A stretch of 64,000 nt of DNA from Hygrocybe punicea (GCA_963556145.1 OY744470.1:4092001-4156000); one strand, 5' to 3'. Numbered from the stretch's first letter, positions 1-12,707 are shown. Program-made: numbers and translations. The notes: generated by a model not told the origin, from the letters alone.

Positions 1-1359
1 GTACTGAGCAGAGTGGACGGAGGAACCATGTCCGTTCCATAGGTGATGGAATCGAGCGTGAAGTGATCCACACGGTCTTTGAAGAATATCGTCAAGGAGA
101 AACGCAGTGGTTCACCTCCCATGCTGATGGACAAGCCACACTGACTACAACCCACACTGTTGCGACAGCTAGACATGTTTCACCCTCTCGAAAGCACAGC
201 ATGGCGGTTCTCGGGGCGGCTACTGCCCTGTGCCTCATTAATGGCATGTCGACCCCTCCTTTGGATCCTGTCTTTCTTCATTTTCTCATTCACAATTGCG
301 AACTTGATTCCATAAATCCTGCATTCCTGGGAGAATGGCACCCAGACTTGAAACGAACGATCCAAGATTGGATTAGTCTAGGCCCTGATGGAGATCCATC
401 GCCATTTCAGATGCATTTTGCAACGTATCATGATCTGCAGGTCAGTTGTGTGTTCAGTGCTGTGCCATTGCCGTTGATTGGGTTTTCCAGGTTGCCTGCT
501 TGCATGATCGAGATCAAGCATCCCATGATGCACTGGGAGCAGAAATGCTCTATCGGGCTGTAATTGGTTCAGAACTGTGCACCCACCCTGAAATTCAAGC
601 GTTCCAGAGTGGCTTTCAGCTGCCTTGTCGCAATGGCTTTACCTTTTATGATGTACGTTATTGTATTCTGTTTTCTTCTACAAATCTCTAATTTCGGAAT
701 GAAAAGGTCACCAAGTCTTGGGATGGTGGCTCAGAAGCCTTTTTGAGGTCCATTTGGGTGCCCCACATGTCCTCATATGAAGCATTTGAGGATCATCTTG
801 TCCTCTCCGGCCCGCCAGATGTTTATCAACAGCAGCTGCAAAGAGCCCTTGCCGATGACACCATATCTTTTGCCTCACTTTTTGCTGATTTTCTTAAAGG
901 CAGCGGGATTCCATGTCCTCAACTCTTTGAGGCTGCGAAGGCTCATTTCAATGAAATTGTCGACTTGAGGCACATTGAAACTGATGGATTTTGGGTCCGA
1001 ATGTTTTGTTGGGCAACCACAGGCTCTTACCAATGAGAGGCAGATGCGTCGCAAATCTCTGTATGATTTCATTTATATTTCTGAATGACATCCATTGTTG
1101 ACAATTTCACTAGGTAAAATTTGTTGATGATGATGACGCAGGATACGGCAACAGCCAACTCCGAGTAGCCATGATCCCCCATGGAAAGGTATGCTTTCGA
1201 ACATGCTTCCAGTGCGCTCGCATCCCCGCCACCTATGCAATCCAACTTGCCACGAAAGTCTATTCCTTTGCAGCTGAACCCTACTCCTTCCATGATGCAT
1301 TTGACCATTGGTTGATTTGTGAGACGCTGGCGGCCATAGGTAATCATACCATTGCGTGA
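1..1359 (+). CDS. HECT-like domain protein, partial at left edge, one internal stop
   Basis: The reading frame is open from base 3, so the gene starts left of the window. GT-AG introns fit at 441-490, 653-706 and 1061-1113 and keep one frame throughout. The protein resembles the standalone HECT-like (E3 ubiquitin ligase C-lobe-like) proteins that are abundant in Agaricomycetes. Supporting segments are a HWE-type motif near 530, FRTCFQCARIPATY near 1200-1230 (the place of the catalytic-Cys region) and a DHWL motif near the C terminus. One in-frame TGA at 1034-1036 interrupts the frame; it could be a nonsense mutation, or I may have misread an intron. The integrase gene follows 160 bases downstream on the same strand. 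A role in ubiquitin transfer is family inference; the resemblance is recalled, not computed. Confidence 0.5.
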
Positions 1360-1518
1360 TGGACATAATCAGTTATATACCTATATGTCAGTTTGCTTCA
1401 TTGCTCTTCGCTTTATGCTACGTTTGACATCGCAATCTTATTAATATAATGCTATTGGACTCCCACGGCACCGTGCTTTGTTCATCGACATTTCTATGTT
1501 CTGTAGCATCCAAATTAA

Positions 1519-3403
1519 ATGTCCCAAACACCAGTACCAGCATCAAATGTCAATCTCTTGGATGCTTTTCGTGCCCATTATGTTGCCTTTGAACGACAGG
1601 TAGCAGAAGCTATGACCAGCCCAACCGACTCAACCATCCTGGCAAGACTGGGAGACGATTTGGATACCTACTTGGTTCTAGTGAACGAGGTCTGTCTTCT
1701 GAGCATTGTTGGCACATAATTTAAGTCCACCGTTCCACAGAATATGCATATCTTCGATGCTACTGAACTAGCTACCATTCGCTCAAACCTGAGTATGATG
1801 CAAACTGATGTGAGACTACAGTATCAACAAACTCTGGATGAATCCCACCATGGACGTCCCACAATCGTTGAGCCAGTTTATACCGGACATCGAGGATGCC
1901 CACACTTAGAGATCAATCCAGACTTTCTCCGGTGGGCTTACGCTCTTCGAAGCACATCAGGAATCGCCCGTTTCCTGAATGTTAGTCGAGACACGGTGCG
2001 GAATGCATTGCTGGAATATGGGATTGCAGAGTCACAATCAAACCCATTCCTTGTATCGTCTGGGATAGAAGATGCCAGAAGGATGGACATCCCCATGATC
2101 GGAGACGAACTACTTGATCCCAACTTTGCCCTTCCTACTCAGCTTCCAGCTGACATTGCGACCAGCCCATCTGTGTTGTCCTTCACTGGGCCATTGTCAA
2201 CTCTCACAGATGATCAACTAGATGCTGTGATTCTTCAACTTCGCTCGCATTTTCATCGTGCAGGTATCACCATGCTCCATGGGATGCTACGTCGTCTTGG
2301 CCACAGACTGCCTCATGACCGGATCAGAGGTTCACTAATGCGCATTGACCCTGTCCAGCGAGTCTTTCAGAGGATACAAATTTGGCGTCGAGTGTACTCT
2401 GTTCCAGGACCCAACTCCCTGTGGCATCATGATGGTCAACACGGTCGGTCATATTTCTCACTGTTCATACTAGGATTGCTTCTGATGTGGTCAAAAAGGC
2501 TTAATCCGATGGGGCATTGTGATCCATGGTTTCATCGACGGATACTCTCGCCTTATCACAGGTCTCCGTGCCAGCAACAACAATTTCGGCAGCACAGTTT
2601 TAGATCTGTTCTTGCATGCTTCGAATGCATACGGAGTTCCATCCCGCCTAAGAGGGGATCATGGCGTGGAGGACATTCTCGTGGCAGCTTGGATGGAGGA
2701 GAATCGAGGTGTACGGCGAGGTTCTTATATATGGGGAAGGTAAAGGAGAACTATTAATCTTACATTCTCTCAACTCTTCCTCTTCAGGAGTGTGCACAAC
2801 ATTTGCATAGAGTGTCTTTGGGTGGATGTGACAGCTCAAGTGGGAGCATTCTGGGCAGAGATCTTCACCCAGCTTGAGCTGCGATTCGGCTTGGACATCA
2901 ACAATGTTCACCATATCTGGCTACTTCACTATCTATTCCTATCATCCATTAATCAACAGCTCGCTTTTTTTGCAGAATCATGGAACCAACATCGCATCCA
3001 GATTCGGGACGGCCCAAACCATTCTCCTGCAGATCTATTTGGATTCGATATGTTTGTCCATGGTGTTCGTGGGGACCAACTCCCTTTGGATGTGCTGAGC
3101 GAGGAAGAATTGGAGGTATACGGTGTAGACTGGGAAGGTCTTCGTGATGAGAGATTACTTCAATCTCGAGGGACCAACAATCCAGGGCACGAAGGGGCAA
3201 CTTCCTGGATAGGTCGGGTAGGACCACCGGACCATCTCAATGAAGTAATGTTACAGCCACCTTCTGGATCGCTGTCTGACGCAGAGGTGGGCCGCCTGGA
3301 TGAAGCATTGTTAGGGTTACCCCAAAGCCCAGATGAGGCCAATATTATTACACTGTGGCTACATGCTTATGGACACGTCCGAGGTGTTTGTAATGCATTT
3401 TGA
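1519..3403 (+). CDS. rve/DDE integrase-type transposase, apparently intact, 576 aa
   Basis: Four exons join in one frame (1519-1689, 1741-2443, 2499-2739, 2788-3403; 1731 bases) with consensus splice sites. An N-terminal helix-turn-helix-like segment lies around residues 110-140 (SGIARFLNVSRDTVRNALLEY). The integrase core then shows WHHDGQHGLIRWG with the first Asp, IHGFIDGYSRL, RGDHGVED with the second Asp, and NICIECLW with the Glu; the usual Arg after IE is Cys here. This matches the integrase-core proteins found in many copies in Agaricomycetes and fish. It should cut and join element ends in the nucleus. No internal stops occur, so it may be active. The HECT-like gene lies upstream on the same strand, and a small partner gene converges from the right. 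Confidence 0.75.
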
Positions 3404-3531
3404 TCATGTTTTATAACTGCCCACAATGAGGTCAATTCACAAATCTAGTATACATAATATACAGAAGAACAGCATGTAACGAGGCAGAAAACTGGCTGCA
3501 TAGGCTGTGACCAAAAAAACAGAACCTAAAT

Positions 3532-4120
3532 TCAATCCACCACAATGCCTAGATACTCCGCAATTTGCTGCTTTCGAGTTGTGACTGTTGGAGCAGGTAC
3601 TTGAGGTAAAGCTGGGAGGTTCAGGTACTGTGCAGCTGTGATACAGTTGTTCGCTGGAACACCTAATTAGTAACTGAAGGAGGTAAAGCACAGGAACAAT
3701 ACCAGTAAACCCAATTAGTTCTTCACAAGTCCTGGGTGCAGGCGGTGTGAGAGGGCCTTGGACTCCACGCAACGGAGCACTACGACCGGCGCTGGCATTG
3801 GCAAGCTGCATGGGCAGTAGACGTTGGCTGATTACCAGATAATCAGAATTTTTAGAGGTTGATATTGAGAAAGAATAAACTCACGTCTGCCTAATGCCAT
3901 TAACATTGGTTTGCACATCATCTAAGGTGGTTCTCATATTATCGACTGTGGTTGTCAAGGCCTTAATGAGCCTGGTCAACTCTTGGATGTCATGTCTGGG
4001 ATTTGGGATATTTGGGACCCGTTCAATCTGAGTTATGGCCTGCTTCAAGCCTGCGGTGAGTGCAGCAAAATCTGGTTGAGGTAGTGCAGCAGGCATGGTT
4101 CGAGTTGTTGTTTGCAACAT
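3532..4120 (-). CDS. Small SAP-like protein of the integrase module, 163 aa
   Basis: Three exons (4120-3885, 3827-3703, 3662-3532) sum to 492 bases and keep one frame across two consensus introns. The N-terminal half is helical and heptad-like (residues about 20-80). It is followed by a Pro-rich segment (GPLTPPAPRTCEELIGFTG) and a C-terminal helix pair ending RKQQIAEYLGIVV, which resembles a SAP-type DNA-binding fold. I recognise the arrangement of a Pro-rich stretch, a short helix-loop-helix and a terminal basic helix from small Agaricomycete proteins of unknown function. The gene converges with the integrase gene; the stop codons are about 130 bases apart. It may be a DNA-binding accessory factor, but that is inference. 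Confidence 0.55.
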
Positions 4121-4341
4121 GGCAAAAAAATCAACAACATTTTCAAATACTGCTGCGCTGCGATCACAAAATCTGTCCCTGCCAATTTCTCAGCCCCCCG
4201 GCTAAGGATTATATCCACGATGACTACTGATCCCCGATAGGTTTAAGGTGTATAATGATGGCAGCCTTGTTCTGGGAAATGGACGATTGGGTCAATGCTA
4301 ATGCCAACTGTACCGGTTCAGAAGCGAAGTCAACATGGTCA

Positions 4342-5821
4342 CTAGTCGGGTATTGTCCAACTTCTACTGGACCTGCGGGGCCCCAGAAATATTTGATACC
4401 GAGCCATGTTTTGTACAGGTTGTTCGCATCTGTGCCTGCATATCAAAAGCTTCAGAGACAGGTAGTACAAATATGAACGGTGTGACTGACCATCTGCTGG
4501 CGTTGGACCCTCCCATCGATATAAGTGTGCCGCTTGAGCAGCCCATCTGAACCATTGACACTTGTGTTTATAGGATTCAGGCGACCATTGAAATGCCTTC
4601 ACCACGCCGGCAAATGTATGTTCAATATTGTTAATGTTAACCTTCTTTCCAGGAGTATGACAGTCACGGTGGTCTTGGATTCCAAGTACTATCAATACTT
4701 CGGTCATGCACCGGTGATTGAGAACCATTGGGAGAAGTCGTTTTGTGTTATTCTTGCATTGAGCATCACGAACGGTGGCTGCCGGGAGACCACGCTGAGC
4801 GCAGATTGCTGCAAGTAAGTCATGATATGATTCATGGGCTGGTGGTTGCATTGGTGCCAGATTGTGGTCCAAGTCGTCCGCATGTCCTGAGGTGGTGGCA
4901 GGCGAATTACTCGCTGGACCGGTGGGAGAAGTTTCCCCCAGACCAAATAAATGAAATCCAGTGTCCTCGCTAACCAGTGGTGATGGTGTGCGATCGAAAC
5001 CCATGGGTGAATTGCGTGAGCTTATGACAGATGGGGAATTGCTAAAAGTGCTGTAAAGGAGGGGGGATGCATGTCGAGAGTGATGGCGGGAAATGTTGGT
5101 GAAAATGATGATGAAATGGTTGGCAAGGTCCAGTCCACAAGTATGCCACACCTTGTTGAATCTCTCTGTTTTAGGATCTTCGACAGAGTGGACAGCAAAA
5201 AGCTCTTGCCGATGGTCAAAAAGCGGTGGGGGTAATGCCTGTTCTACCGTTATGCAGGAGAGCAGTCCAAATGAACAATATCCATATATTGGATTTTGAA
5301 TATCATCGTCGAAAGCAGGAACCCTGGATGTTGCCACAACAATATCTGAAGTTGAACCTGCAAGAATGTTTGCAATACCCATCGGAACACCCTCTCCATT
5401 TAAGAATGCTTGGCGGGTGAGTGCTAAAAGGGTTCCTAACACAGCTGACTTGACACCTTCTCTCTGTGCAAGGAAAATACCGCTGACTGGCAAATCCAGA
5501 AATGTGTGAGATTGCAACATTGAGGCATGGTATGGCGTCAAGACAACAGAACAGCTGATATGTAGGGTGCGACAGAGAGCTAGATATTTCCAGTGTCAGA
5601 AATATGACATGATATGGATGGCATAGTCACCTACCTGCATCTATATCAAGACTTGAGACGCCCTGCATGCCAGCGTTTTTAACGAAACAAGGACCTAGCT
5701 GAGTTTGAATGTACAAACGGAACCGGCCTCGACCCATTACACTGTTGCAACTTTGGAGTTGTGTCTTCAGCTGGACAGCACAACAAACATGTAAAGTTAA
5801 TAGTAAAAGTACACAAAACAC
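4342..5821 (-). CDS. Hypothetical protein of the integrase module, spliced
   Basis: A 1.2-kb open frame (5541-4342) joins an upstream exon (open from 5821) through a consensus intron at about 5634-5580 (GTAGGT...CTAG). I do not recognise the protein. The first third looks like a folded domain, rich in hydrophobic segments and containing a PIYGYC...GLLSC stretch. The middle is Ser/Pro-rich and the C-terminal third is Cys/His-rich. The start codon is uncertain (ATG at 5821 or a later one), and so is the 3' end, because more introns may exist near 4340-4700. It points the same way as the SAP-like gene and lies 220 bases upstream of it, so both may belong to the same mobile module. An unrelated host gene is the alternative. 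Confidence 0.4.
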
Positions 5822-6011
5822 AAAAAGTAGGTATTAAAACTTCTGCAACTAATGAAACTTGAATAAATCATGAAAAATAGTGTTATAAAAATAGTGTTAT
5901 AGCTCGTACTTGAACAACTTGAAATTTATAATGATGACCACAATGAGGAAAGCCTGCTTTTCCTGCGCAATAATTATTGGTATACCATGTACAGTAACTT
6001 ACTAATGTAGA
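5822..6011. other. AT-rich spacer
   Basis: No open frame or repeat stands out. The stretch separates the integrase module from the 3' broken end of the DUF6606-type fragment and may contain the junction that truncated that gene. Confidence 0.4.
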
Positions 6012-8999
6012 CTATCCATCATTGACTCGGAACAATGTGTCCTCCGCGCAATCAATTCCTCTGGACCAAATTTCATCGTTCTCACCCAGCACGAAGGCAT
6101 GTTCCCAATTGTTCGTTCTTCGTTCCAAAATTATTAGACGTATTTCCAAGTGCTTCACACTGTGGGCACCTGGGTTCTCATTCAAGAACCAACTCCTGCA
6201 TGTCTCTAGGTCCGGTTTGCGTGACGATAACGACTGGATAGGCACGGCGACATGTGGCCGCTACTTCGCACAAACAATGCTGAAGTTCTGGAATCCCATG
6301 CGCGTCTGTACTATCTTGAAGCTTCTTAGCCAGCTGTCGCATCCATCCAAAAGTCACTTCTCGAGCTTTACGAAGTAGAGAGTACGCTTGATCGATGACA
6401 AAGGAATCATCCGGCCGAAACCAAAAGGCGGTTGGTAAGAATAATGATGGTCCTCATCGACACCGCTTCTTGCCGATACTGAGCATCAAGTCGTTCAGTT
6501 GATCCAACAGGACAAGACCAAATTCGATGCTGGACAACTCTGCATGCGACTCCCATTCGTCTTGGAGCAATGGTCCAACCTGGTATGCAGCCTGCATCAA
6601 CAAAGTATGCACCGCTTCCTGGCGAAAGCTAAGGATTCTCGCTGGCAGTTCCCTGGCGATGTTGAGCCACTGCAGTCGGCTTCCGGCCCGCAAGCTGGCA
6701 AATGCAATGTATTCGTGCAGATTCATATCCTTGTGGCATTCGCATTGATTTGCTAGGACCTCGTTTGATGTGTGACATGTTGCGTCGACAGCATACTGTA
6801 GATTTTCATAGGGGCCGGGTAGAAGCTGAAACGTGCAGTAATTCTTAATACTGCATTCCGCAAAACAATTTGTGGCCCATATGTTTTCCGATTCAGTCGA
6901 AGAGTCCAAGCTGTAAGCCATTTTTAACGCAAACCGAATCCTTTTTAGAGGGAATTGCGGTAGTTTTGTAATGAGAATTCAGAAAGGACTTGGTCGTGGA
7001 GGCCAATGTGATCCTCCGGAGCTGAGCGGAAACAAGGTATTTCTGAAGACCGTGATAGCTCCCCAGGCGATCAGGAGGATGTGCCAAGGACTCGGAGCGT
7101 CCTTGAATTGGTGTGCAAATATCGTACAGAATCATGTGGGTTGTTGTTCGCCAAACGCCAAAGGCGGTAGGACAATCAAGTTCGACGACGGTCGCCCTAG
7201 CCTGTCGATAACGGCCACTCGTGGTGCTCAATTTGCAGCGCATTCGCTTCCTCTTGACGGGCACATTTCGAACAAGACCACTCATGGCGGGTATTGCCTC
7301 TCAAGTCAACCCAATATTCATGGTCCAAAACACGAGCAGCGTCCACGAGCCTGTCATATTCTTTGTTCTTGCGCTCGAATTCTGCAATTTTGTCATCCCG
7401 TTCCGAAGTTGCATCAGCTTCGATGCGAGATTTAAGGGACTGGTGACGGGCTGATTGCTTAAAGTAGCGCACGGCGAAAGAATCATTCGTCAATGTGTCG
7501 GTGAAGACCGACCAACCAGGTTGGGCAAACTGGTGACGTTCGCGTAGGTACTTGATAATCAATGCGAGACGCTCTATCGACTTGGATCTACGAAGGAGGA
7601 GTGACTCCAGCAGCTGAAGTGGCACCTCAGGTGAATAGTCCCGCAGTAATGGGCACTGCGCCATGGCCAGCTTGTCCAATGCGACCCATAACTCGAAAAG
7701 CGTGAGGAGCATCAAGGAAAGATCTTCTGGGTTAGAGGCATAAAGCCTAAGTGCAGCCTTGGAATAGTCGTCGACGCGAGCGGCGAGCGCAACAAATGCA
7801 GATTCGACATGCAAATTATCGGAAACCCAGTGGTCAATATGGTTCTGTACCGAGAGCTCAAAATCGGCCAATGAGACGAACGAATCGGGTCCAGATGACT
7901 GCAGTGGATTATTCTGGATGCATGCATGAATATTGCGGAATCTCGGGGAGGGTTTGAGATTGCATTTGTATGATTGAGGCAGTTCTGGTTGGCCTCGCAT
8001 CTGTTCAAGATAAGGTTTGCTCTTGCAGAGAGACAAATGGGTGTCTGCCAAATATCCAGAGCATCGGGAACCCACGGCGGCGATGTTGCTTGCTCTGCCT
8101 GCACTGCCAACCACCTGTCCTGCAGAATTCTCTCCGCCTCCTCTCCAGCACCAGCCACCTCCTCAAGCACAAAGCCGGGAGTTGCTTCGCCCAGCTTGTA
8201 CAGACGCCGACTCATCTTCGCTCTCATGCAGAATATGAGGTCGCTTGATAGGTCCTCCGTCAGGGCATCTCGCAATATCTTGGCCATAAAAAACATCATG
8301 AATGCTTTGTAATCGATATGGCTTTTGCTTTCCTCGTAAAGTGTCGTTTGGAGAGCTACACGGATGAGAGCTACACGGATGACGAGCCAAAGTGAAGACC
8401 TCCGCCAAGGAACTTTCGCGCTGTTCCAAAGAACATCGTCTCCGATCCTCTTCCGGATGCGAGTGACCTCCGCTACCTGCCCCATGCCACGAAGGATCCC
8501 TGTGACAAGCTGAGTGATGTAACGTGGATCTGCACTATCTCTTTCTTCAACCACTGTTGATCCCGCTTTGCTTGTGGTTGCGGCTGAATCAAGCACATCT
8601 ACATCCATCTGCGTGAGGAACGACGCCAGCTCTTCTCGGAAATATGGATCGTCGATGATTTGAGACGGAATCTCGACTGCAGGTCCTGGGTAGGAACAGA
8701 GTAACTTTCCTTTAGCCTTCATGACGGCCTCGGCTGGAGGAGACACCTCGAATGATTCAAACACAGTTTTGTCTTCGAATTTTCGGAATATGACGCCGGC
8801 ATTTTGCGCTCGAATGAAAAGCGCTATCGTGTCTGAGAAGAAGGGCTCGGTTCGGCGAGACAAGACAGCAAGTGAAGTACATTACCTCCCAAGCGCATAT
8901 TGGCGATAGACTGCTTGTAATGTCTTGGGTGGAGAACACATCAAACTTCTGAGACATGCAGAGGTTCTCCAGCATCCTCAGAATTGGGTCCCACTGCAA
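6012..8999 (-). pseudogene. Frameshifted, 3'-truncated fragment of a giant DUF6606/DUF3638-type gene
   Basis: Minus-strand frames give consecutive blocks of the DUF6606 N-terminal region of the roughly 3000-residue DUF6606-DUF3638-DUF3645 proteins (putative deubiquitinase/ATPase-like). The blocks include FIRAQNAGVIFRKFEDKTVF, WVPDALD, QCPLLRDYSPEVP, SLKSRIEADAT, ELDCPTAFGVWRTTTH and RLQWLNIARELPARIL. They sit in different frames. Breaks fall near 8865, 8060, 7205, 6905, 6465 and 6410, with no intron signals at most of them. A 15-base tandem duplication near 8355-8385 repeats the residues IRVAL. Recognisable sequence stops near 6200-6000, and the catalytic DUF3638/DUF3645 regions are absent. 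It is therefore a dead 5' fragment. The functional locus, if there is one, lies elsewhere. Confidence 0.75.
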
Positions 9000-9319
9000 T
9001 TTTTAGTCGAGGGGAAGACAATCTCGGTATTGCTCAGCAAAGCGATGGGTCCACTCACAAAGGGTGTGATCCTTGGTGGCGTCTCGGTTGTTTTCTTGGG
9101 GTAGTTTCGGGGGAGAAAAAATGTGGTGGACGACGTATAGGAGGGCGTCAGACATGGGTAACAAGAGAACACGGTATGAAGAAACAGTAGTTTTTTCTTG
9201 ATCGTTCTAAACACCAAGAGAGACTAAGGTGGCACAAAAGAAACAACGGTTTCTGTCGTGATCGTTTGGGGGACAAGGGAGTCGTCAACCCCAGCCTCAT
9301 GCAAACAACGCGGCGACTG
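9000..9319. other. Spacer upstream of the DUF6606 fragment
   Basis: Possible remains of the first exons of the fragment on the minus strand cannot be placed. No independent gene is visible. Confidence 0.3.
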
Positions 9320-9700
9320 CGCAGCTTATCGATTGACAAGCGCGCCCACAGACACGGGAAAGGGTCGAGTACAGATATTGCACCCCACAAACCATTCTTG
9401 GAAAATTGATTGCGTCGTTTGGGACAAAGAATGCCGTGTCCATCCTTGGCCCCACAAAGTGACTGCATCGATTGACATAGGCGCGCGTCCACGGCGAGAC
9501 ATGGGAAACCGACCGTTGCCGTGTACGTTTGATGTTCAGAAATTGCTCCCCACAAACCATTCTTGGTAAACGAGGCAAATGACTGGGTAGTTTTGGAACA
9601 AAGTCGCCGCGTCCGTCGTCCACCCTTGGACCCACAAGGTAACGCCGCACTGTGCAAGTTATCGATTGACATAGGCAGGCGTCACGTCAACGACTGCCCG
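9320..9700. repeat. Degenerate tandem repeat, period about 140-195 bp
   Basis: ATCGATTGACA recurs at about 9329, 9467 and 9661. CCCCACAAACCATTCTTGG recurs at about 9382 and 9550. A block ending in CCTTGG-CCCACAA recurs at about 9440 and 9627. Order and spacing indicate two to three diverged tandem copies directly upstream of the Asteroid-like gene. Confidence 0.6.
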
Positions 9701-9883
9701 AGTCCCAACACGGCAGTTTGTACAAATACCCAGATCCTGAGACTGTCAGCCTTCCGGAGACATGTTCGAGCTACGAGTTCGCACAGAGTCAGGACATTTG
9801 TTGTTCAGGGATTGGGAATTAGGAGGCTCAACGTGTTCGATGATCCTAATTTGGGGCCTTCCCCATGAATTAGTACGCTCATA

Positions 9884-12458
9884 ATGGGTATTCAAGGACT
9901 TTCAACGTATCTGCGCGAGAACAGGCGTGCGCTGGCAAAATCGCTTGAATTTACGTCACGGACAGAGGGACCATTGACCCCAATCATCGTTGATGGCTGG
10001 GGGTAAATGCCTACAATTATTCTTCTCATCCCTTTAAATTAATCATCCCGACAGATTCATCTACTACTTGCACCATCATTCCAATCTCCCGTGGGTGTAT
10101 GGCGGTGAGTACGAAGAGTTCTCCAAGCTGGTGGCGACTGTTGTCCAAGCATGGATTGACGTTCGGTTGGAGCTGTTTTTTGTCTTCGATGGTCAGTGGT
10201 CGTTCAGTCTGTTTTTCACAATCATTTCTGCAATTTTCTTCATTGAAGGTCCCTTTCCCCGGTTGAAATTCGACACTCTCATCGATCGTCTCGTTCGAAG
10301 CAAAATTCAGCCATCGCTATTGTTCTTCAGAACCTCATCCACCTCCCGCACAACACCGCGTTTCCTGAACGAATCGCGTATCATCCCACCCCTGTTCTAC
10401 ACTGCTTGCGTCCATGCTTTGAAAAAACTGGCCCTTTCGAGCAATGTTCTTCAAGTCCATTTCGCTGATGAGGAGGGAGATCCGTTCGCAGTTGAGCTGG
10501 CAGGACGGGTTGGTGGTTATGTCGTTGGTCTCGACTCTGACTTCGTGGTCTTGAACTCCGAGGGATACCTTGGTTATATTCCCTTGGATGAGATGGTTTG
10601 GAACGCCAGTTCAGAGAAGAAGGAGCAAGTGTTCGAGGATGACGGCGATGACGGCGATGACGACTTTCAGGTGGTGAAAAGTGCAAAGGAGAAGAAGAAG
10701 ATCGCCAACGACCCCGCATTCAGGAGGGGAATGATTCCACCAGACGTTACTTCCGGTCTGTCGTTATCCGTAGATTTTTATAACCCATCTAGCTTGGCTT
10801 CCCACTTGGACTTGCCAGTCTTGCTACTTCCGTTGCTAGGTGCCTTTGTGGGCAATGATTTTTCAAAATCGCCATCCATGTCTTCGAATCGGAATGCTCA
10901 ATCAATGCTCTTCGACCGGCAGTTGACCCACTCTCAGCGGATCAACCAAGTGGCATCTACACTACGCTCAATCCTTCCTGCATCCTCACAGAAACGGAAA
11001 CAAAAGCAGCAGGTTGGCAGCGTAATGGACCTCATTGATAGAACCGTCAGCGCCCTTTTAAATCGCTCAATTGCTTCCATGGGCTCTGGAGAAGTAAAAG
11101 AAATAGTGGACAAAGTTGTGGAAGCCACCTTGCAGTATGCCATACCGAAGTTTGACGCGCAGACGGGGCAGGGGAGCACCGATATCTGCATACTCCACGA
11201 ACCCGAAGCATGCCCGGCGCTGCCATTCTTTTCTCGGCTGATTGCCGGGGTGGCATTGGCGGAAGGCGAAGAGAGCGAAGGGGTGGTACAACGGGATATG
11301 GTAAGGCGCCTGTATCTCACAGCCTATCGCAAAGGAGAGCTGTCGCCACAAATCATGAATGTTTTGAGCACGGGAACGTATTGGCCTAAAATCTTCCTCG
11401 AAAATCCAGACTTGGAAACAGTCAGCCGATGTATAGGCGGACAAATTCGGCGATGGGGCTATTCTATATTGGAGGACGCCGTTGGTTTACCAGACCCCGA
11501 AGAAGAGCCGCAAGAAGAGGATGGGGAGGACGAGGATGAGTTGATTGATGTCGTTGAAGAGGATTTGGACGAAGATCCACTCGCTCCTCTTCGCGGTGAA
11601 TTGAAACGCCTTCATGACTCTGGGGATGAAGCAACGGACGTGCCAAGGTCCACATCGTCTCAATCGCCATCCTCACGACCTCCAAGGCCGCCAAAAATTG
11701 TCACTGAATATATACGGCGGGGATCACTGGTTGGCTCAAATGTGATCCTCGTTCCTCCCCTCTTCGATCTGCTCTCATCAATTCCTGATTTCGATACGAA
11801 AAACCGCTTACCACTGCAATTGAGACCCGAACAGGAACGATTGAGCGTGCTTCTTTGTGCAGTGGAATCTGACACACCCCTGGTCAGGGACCTTCCGTGC
11901 GAGCAGCTCATGGCAGGGCTGGCTTTGCGTTGCGTCCTCCGTGCTATGCATTCTCGAGCAAACGAGGATGGTGGCAGCAAAGCGAAGGAAAAGGAACGAT
12001 GGACGAAGCACGAGGCGCAGTCGTTCCTTGCCTCGTTCTCCTGGCCAAACTGCAGGGAAATGGTCCCACAGGCTATGACCACCCCAAACATGCCTCCTGT
12101 TGAGGAACGAAATATCCAATTAATGGCTCAAGCTATGATGGCGCTCGAGTCGATCGAGTATCTGTCTCAGATCCTGCTTTTATCAGAGCGCGTGCCTACA
12201 GTGATACACGGTTTCTCGGGCAAGGCCTGCCATTCCTATTGGACAGGCGTGAATCCTTTGAACGCAGAAGTCATACCTTCTAAGCTGTGGGACGCCTGTA
12301 TAGATGGTTTGGTGGAAGCTGTATTTTCGGAGCCAAAGAAAAAGAAAAAGAAGGGGACGAAAGAAGGGGAGGCAATGATTCCCATGGTTCGAAAGGGGCT
12401 GGGTACTATGGTCGGGCGGGGAGGCTTATTCGGGCTACTTGACGACGTCGAAGCCTGA
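9884..12458 (+). CDS. Asteroid-type XPG/PIN-domain protein, 821 aa
   Basis: Exons 9884-10002, 10055-10191 and 10249-12458 total 2466 bases in one frame. The start MGIQGLSTYLRENRRAL is the XPG-N signature of the Asteroid (ASTE1) family. The PIN/XPG core continues through IIVDGWGFIYYL, FVFDGPFPRLKF and VGLDSDFVVLNSEGYLGYIP, which supply the acidic metal-binding residues. An acidic disordered segment lies around residues 490-560, and a Lys-rich stretch near the C terminus may be a nuclear signal. Family members are putative structure-specific nucleases or signalling proteins acting in the nucleus. The second intron is a multiple of three and could be missed by ORF calling. Length is normal for fungal members, and no damage is seen. 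Confidence 0.85.
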
Positions 12459-12707
12459 ATGTTTTGCATATTTATATTACCAAAAGTGTTGAGCGTCACC
12501 ATGACTTCGTGGTGCAGTGGCCGTTCGTTATTGGGGCGTTTACACCGCAAAGGTTGCATAGGTTCATTTTGAAGCTGTGTTGTTCCACATTGGCCAGTTA
12601 GGTAAGTGGTTTATCGCCTAATTTAGAAGTTCAAACCTGTTTCAAGTTGAGAAAGCTGTGTCCTCGCCCATTGTGCTATGCTAACTCATAAAGAGTCGGT
12701 CAGTGAC
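12459..12707. other. Intergenic region, 3' of the Asteroid gene and promoter of the next
   Basis: No gene is seen. A tRNA A-box-like string occurs near 12520 but no tRNA can be folded around it. Confidence 0.4.

Noticed and set aside
6000..9000. Functional DUF6606 gene with many introns at the frame changes
   Set aside because: Most frame changes fall inside continuous homology without GT-AG signals and the 3' domains are absent.
12500..12580. tRNA gene (A-box-like TGGTGCAGTGG near 12520)
   Set aside because: No B box of the right form, and acceptor, D and T stems do not pair.
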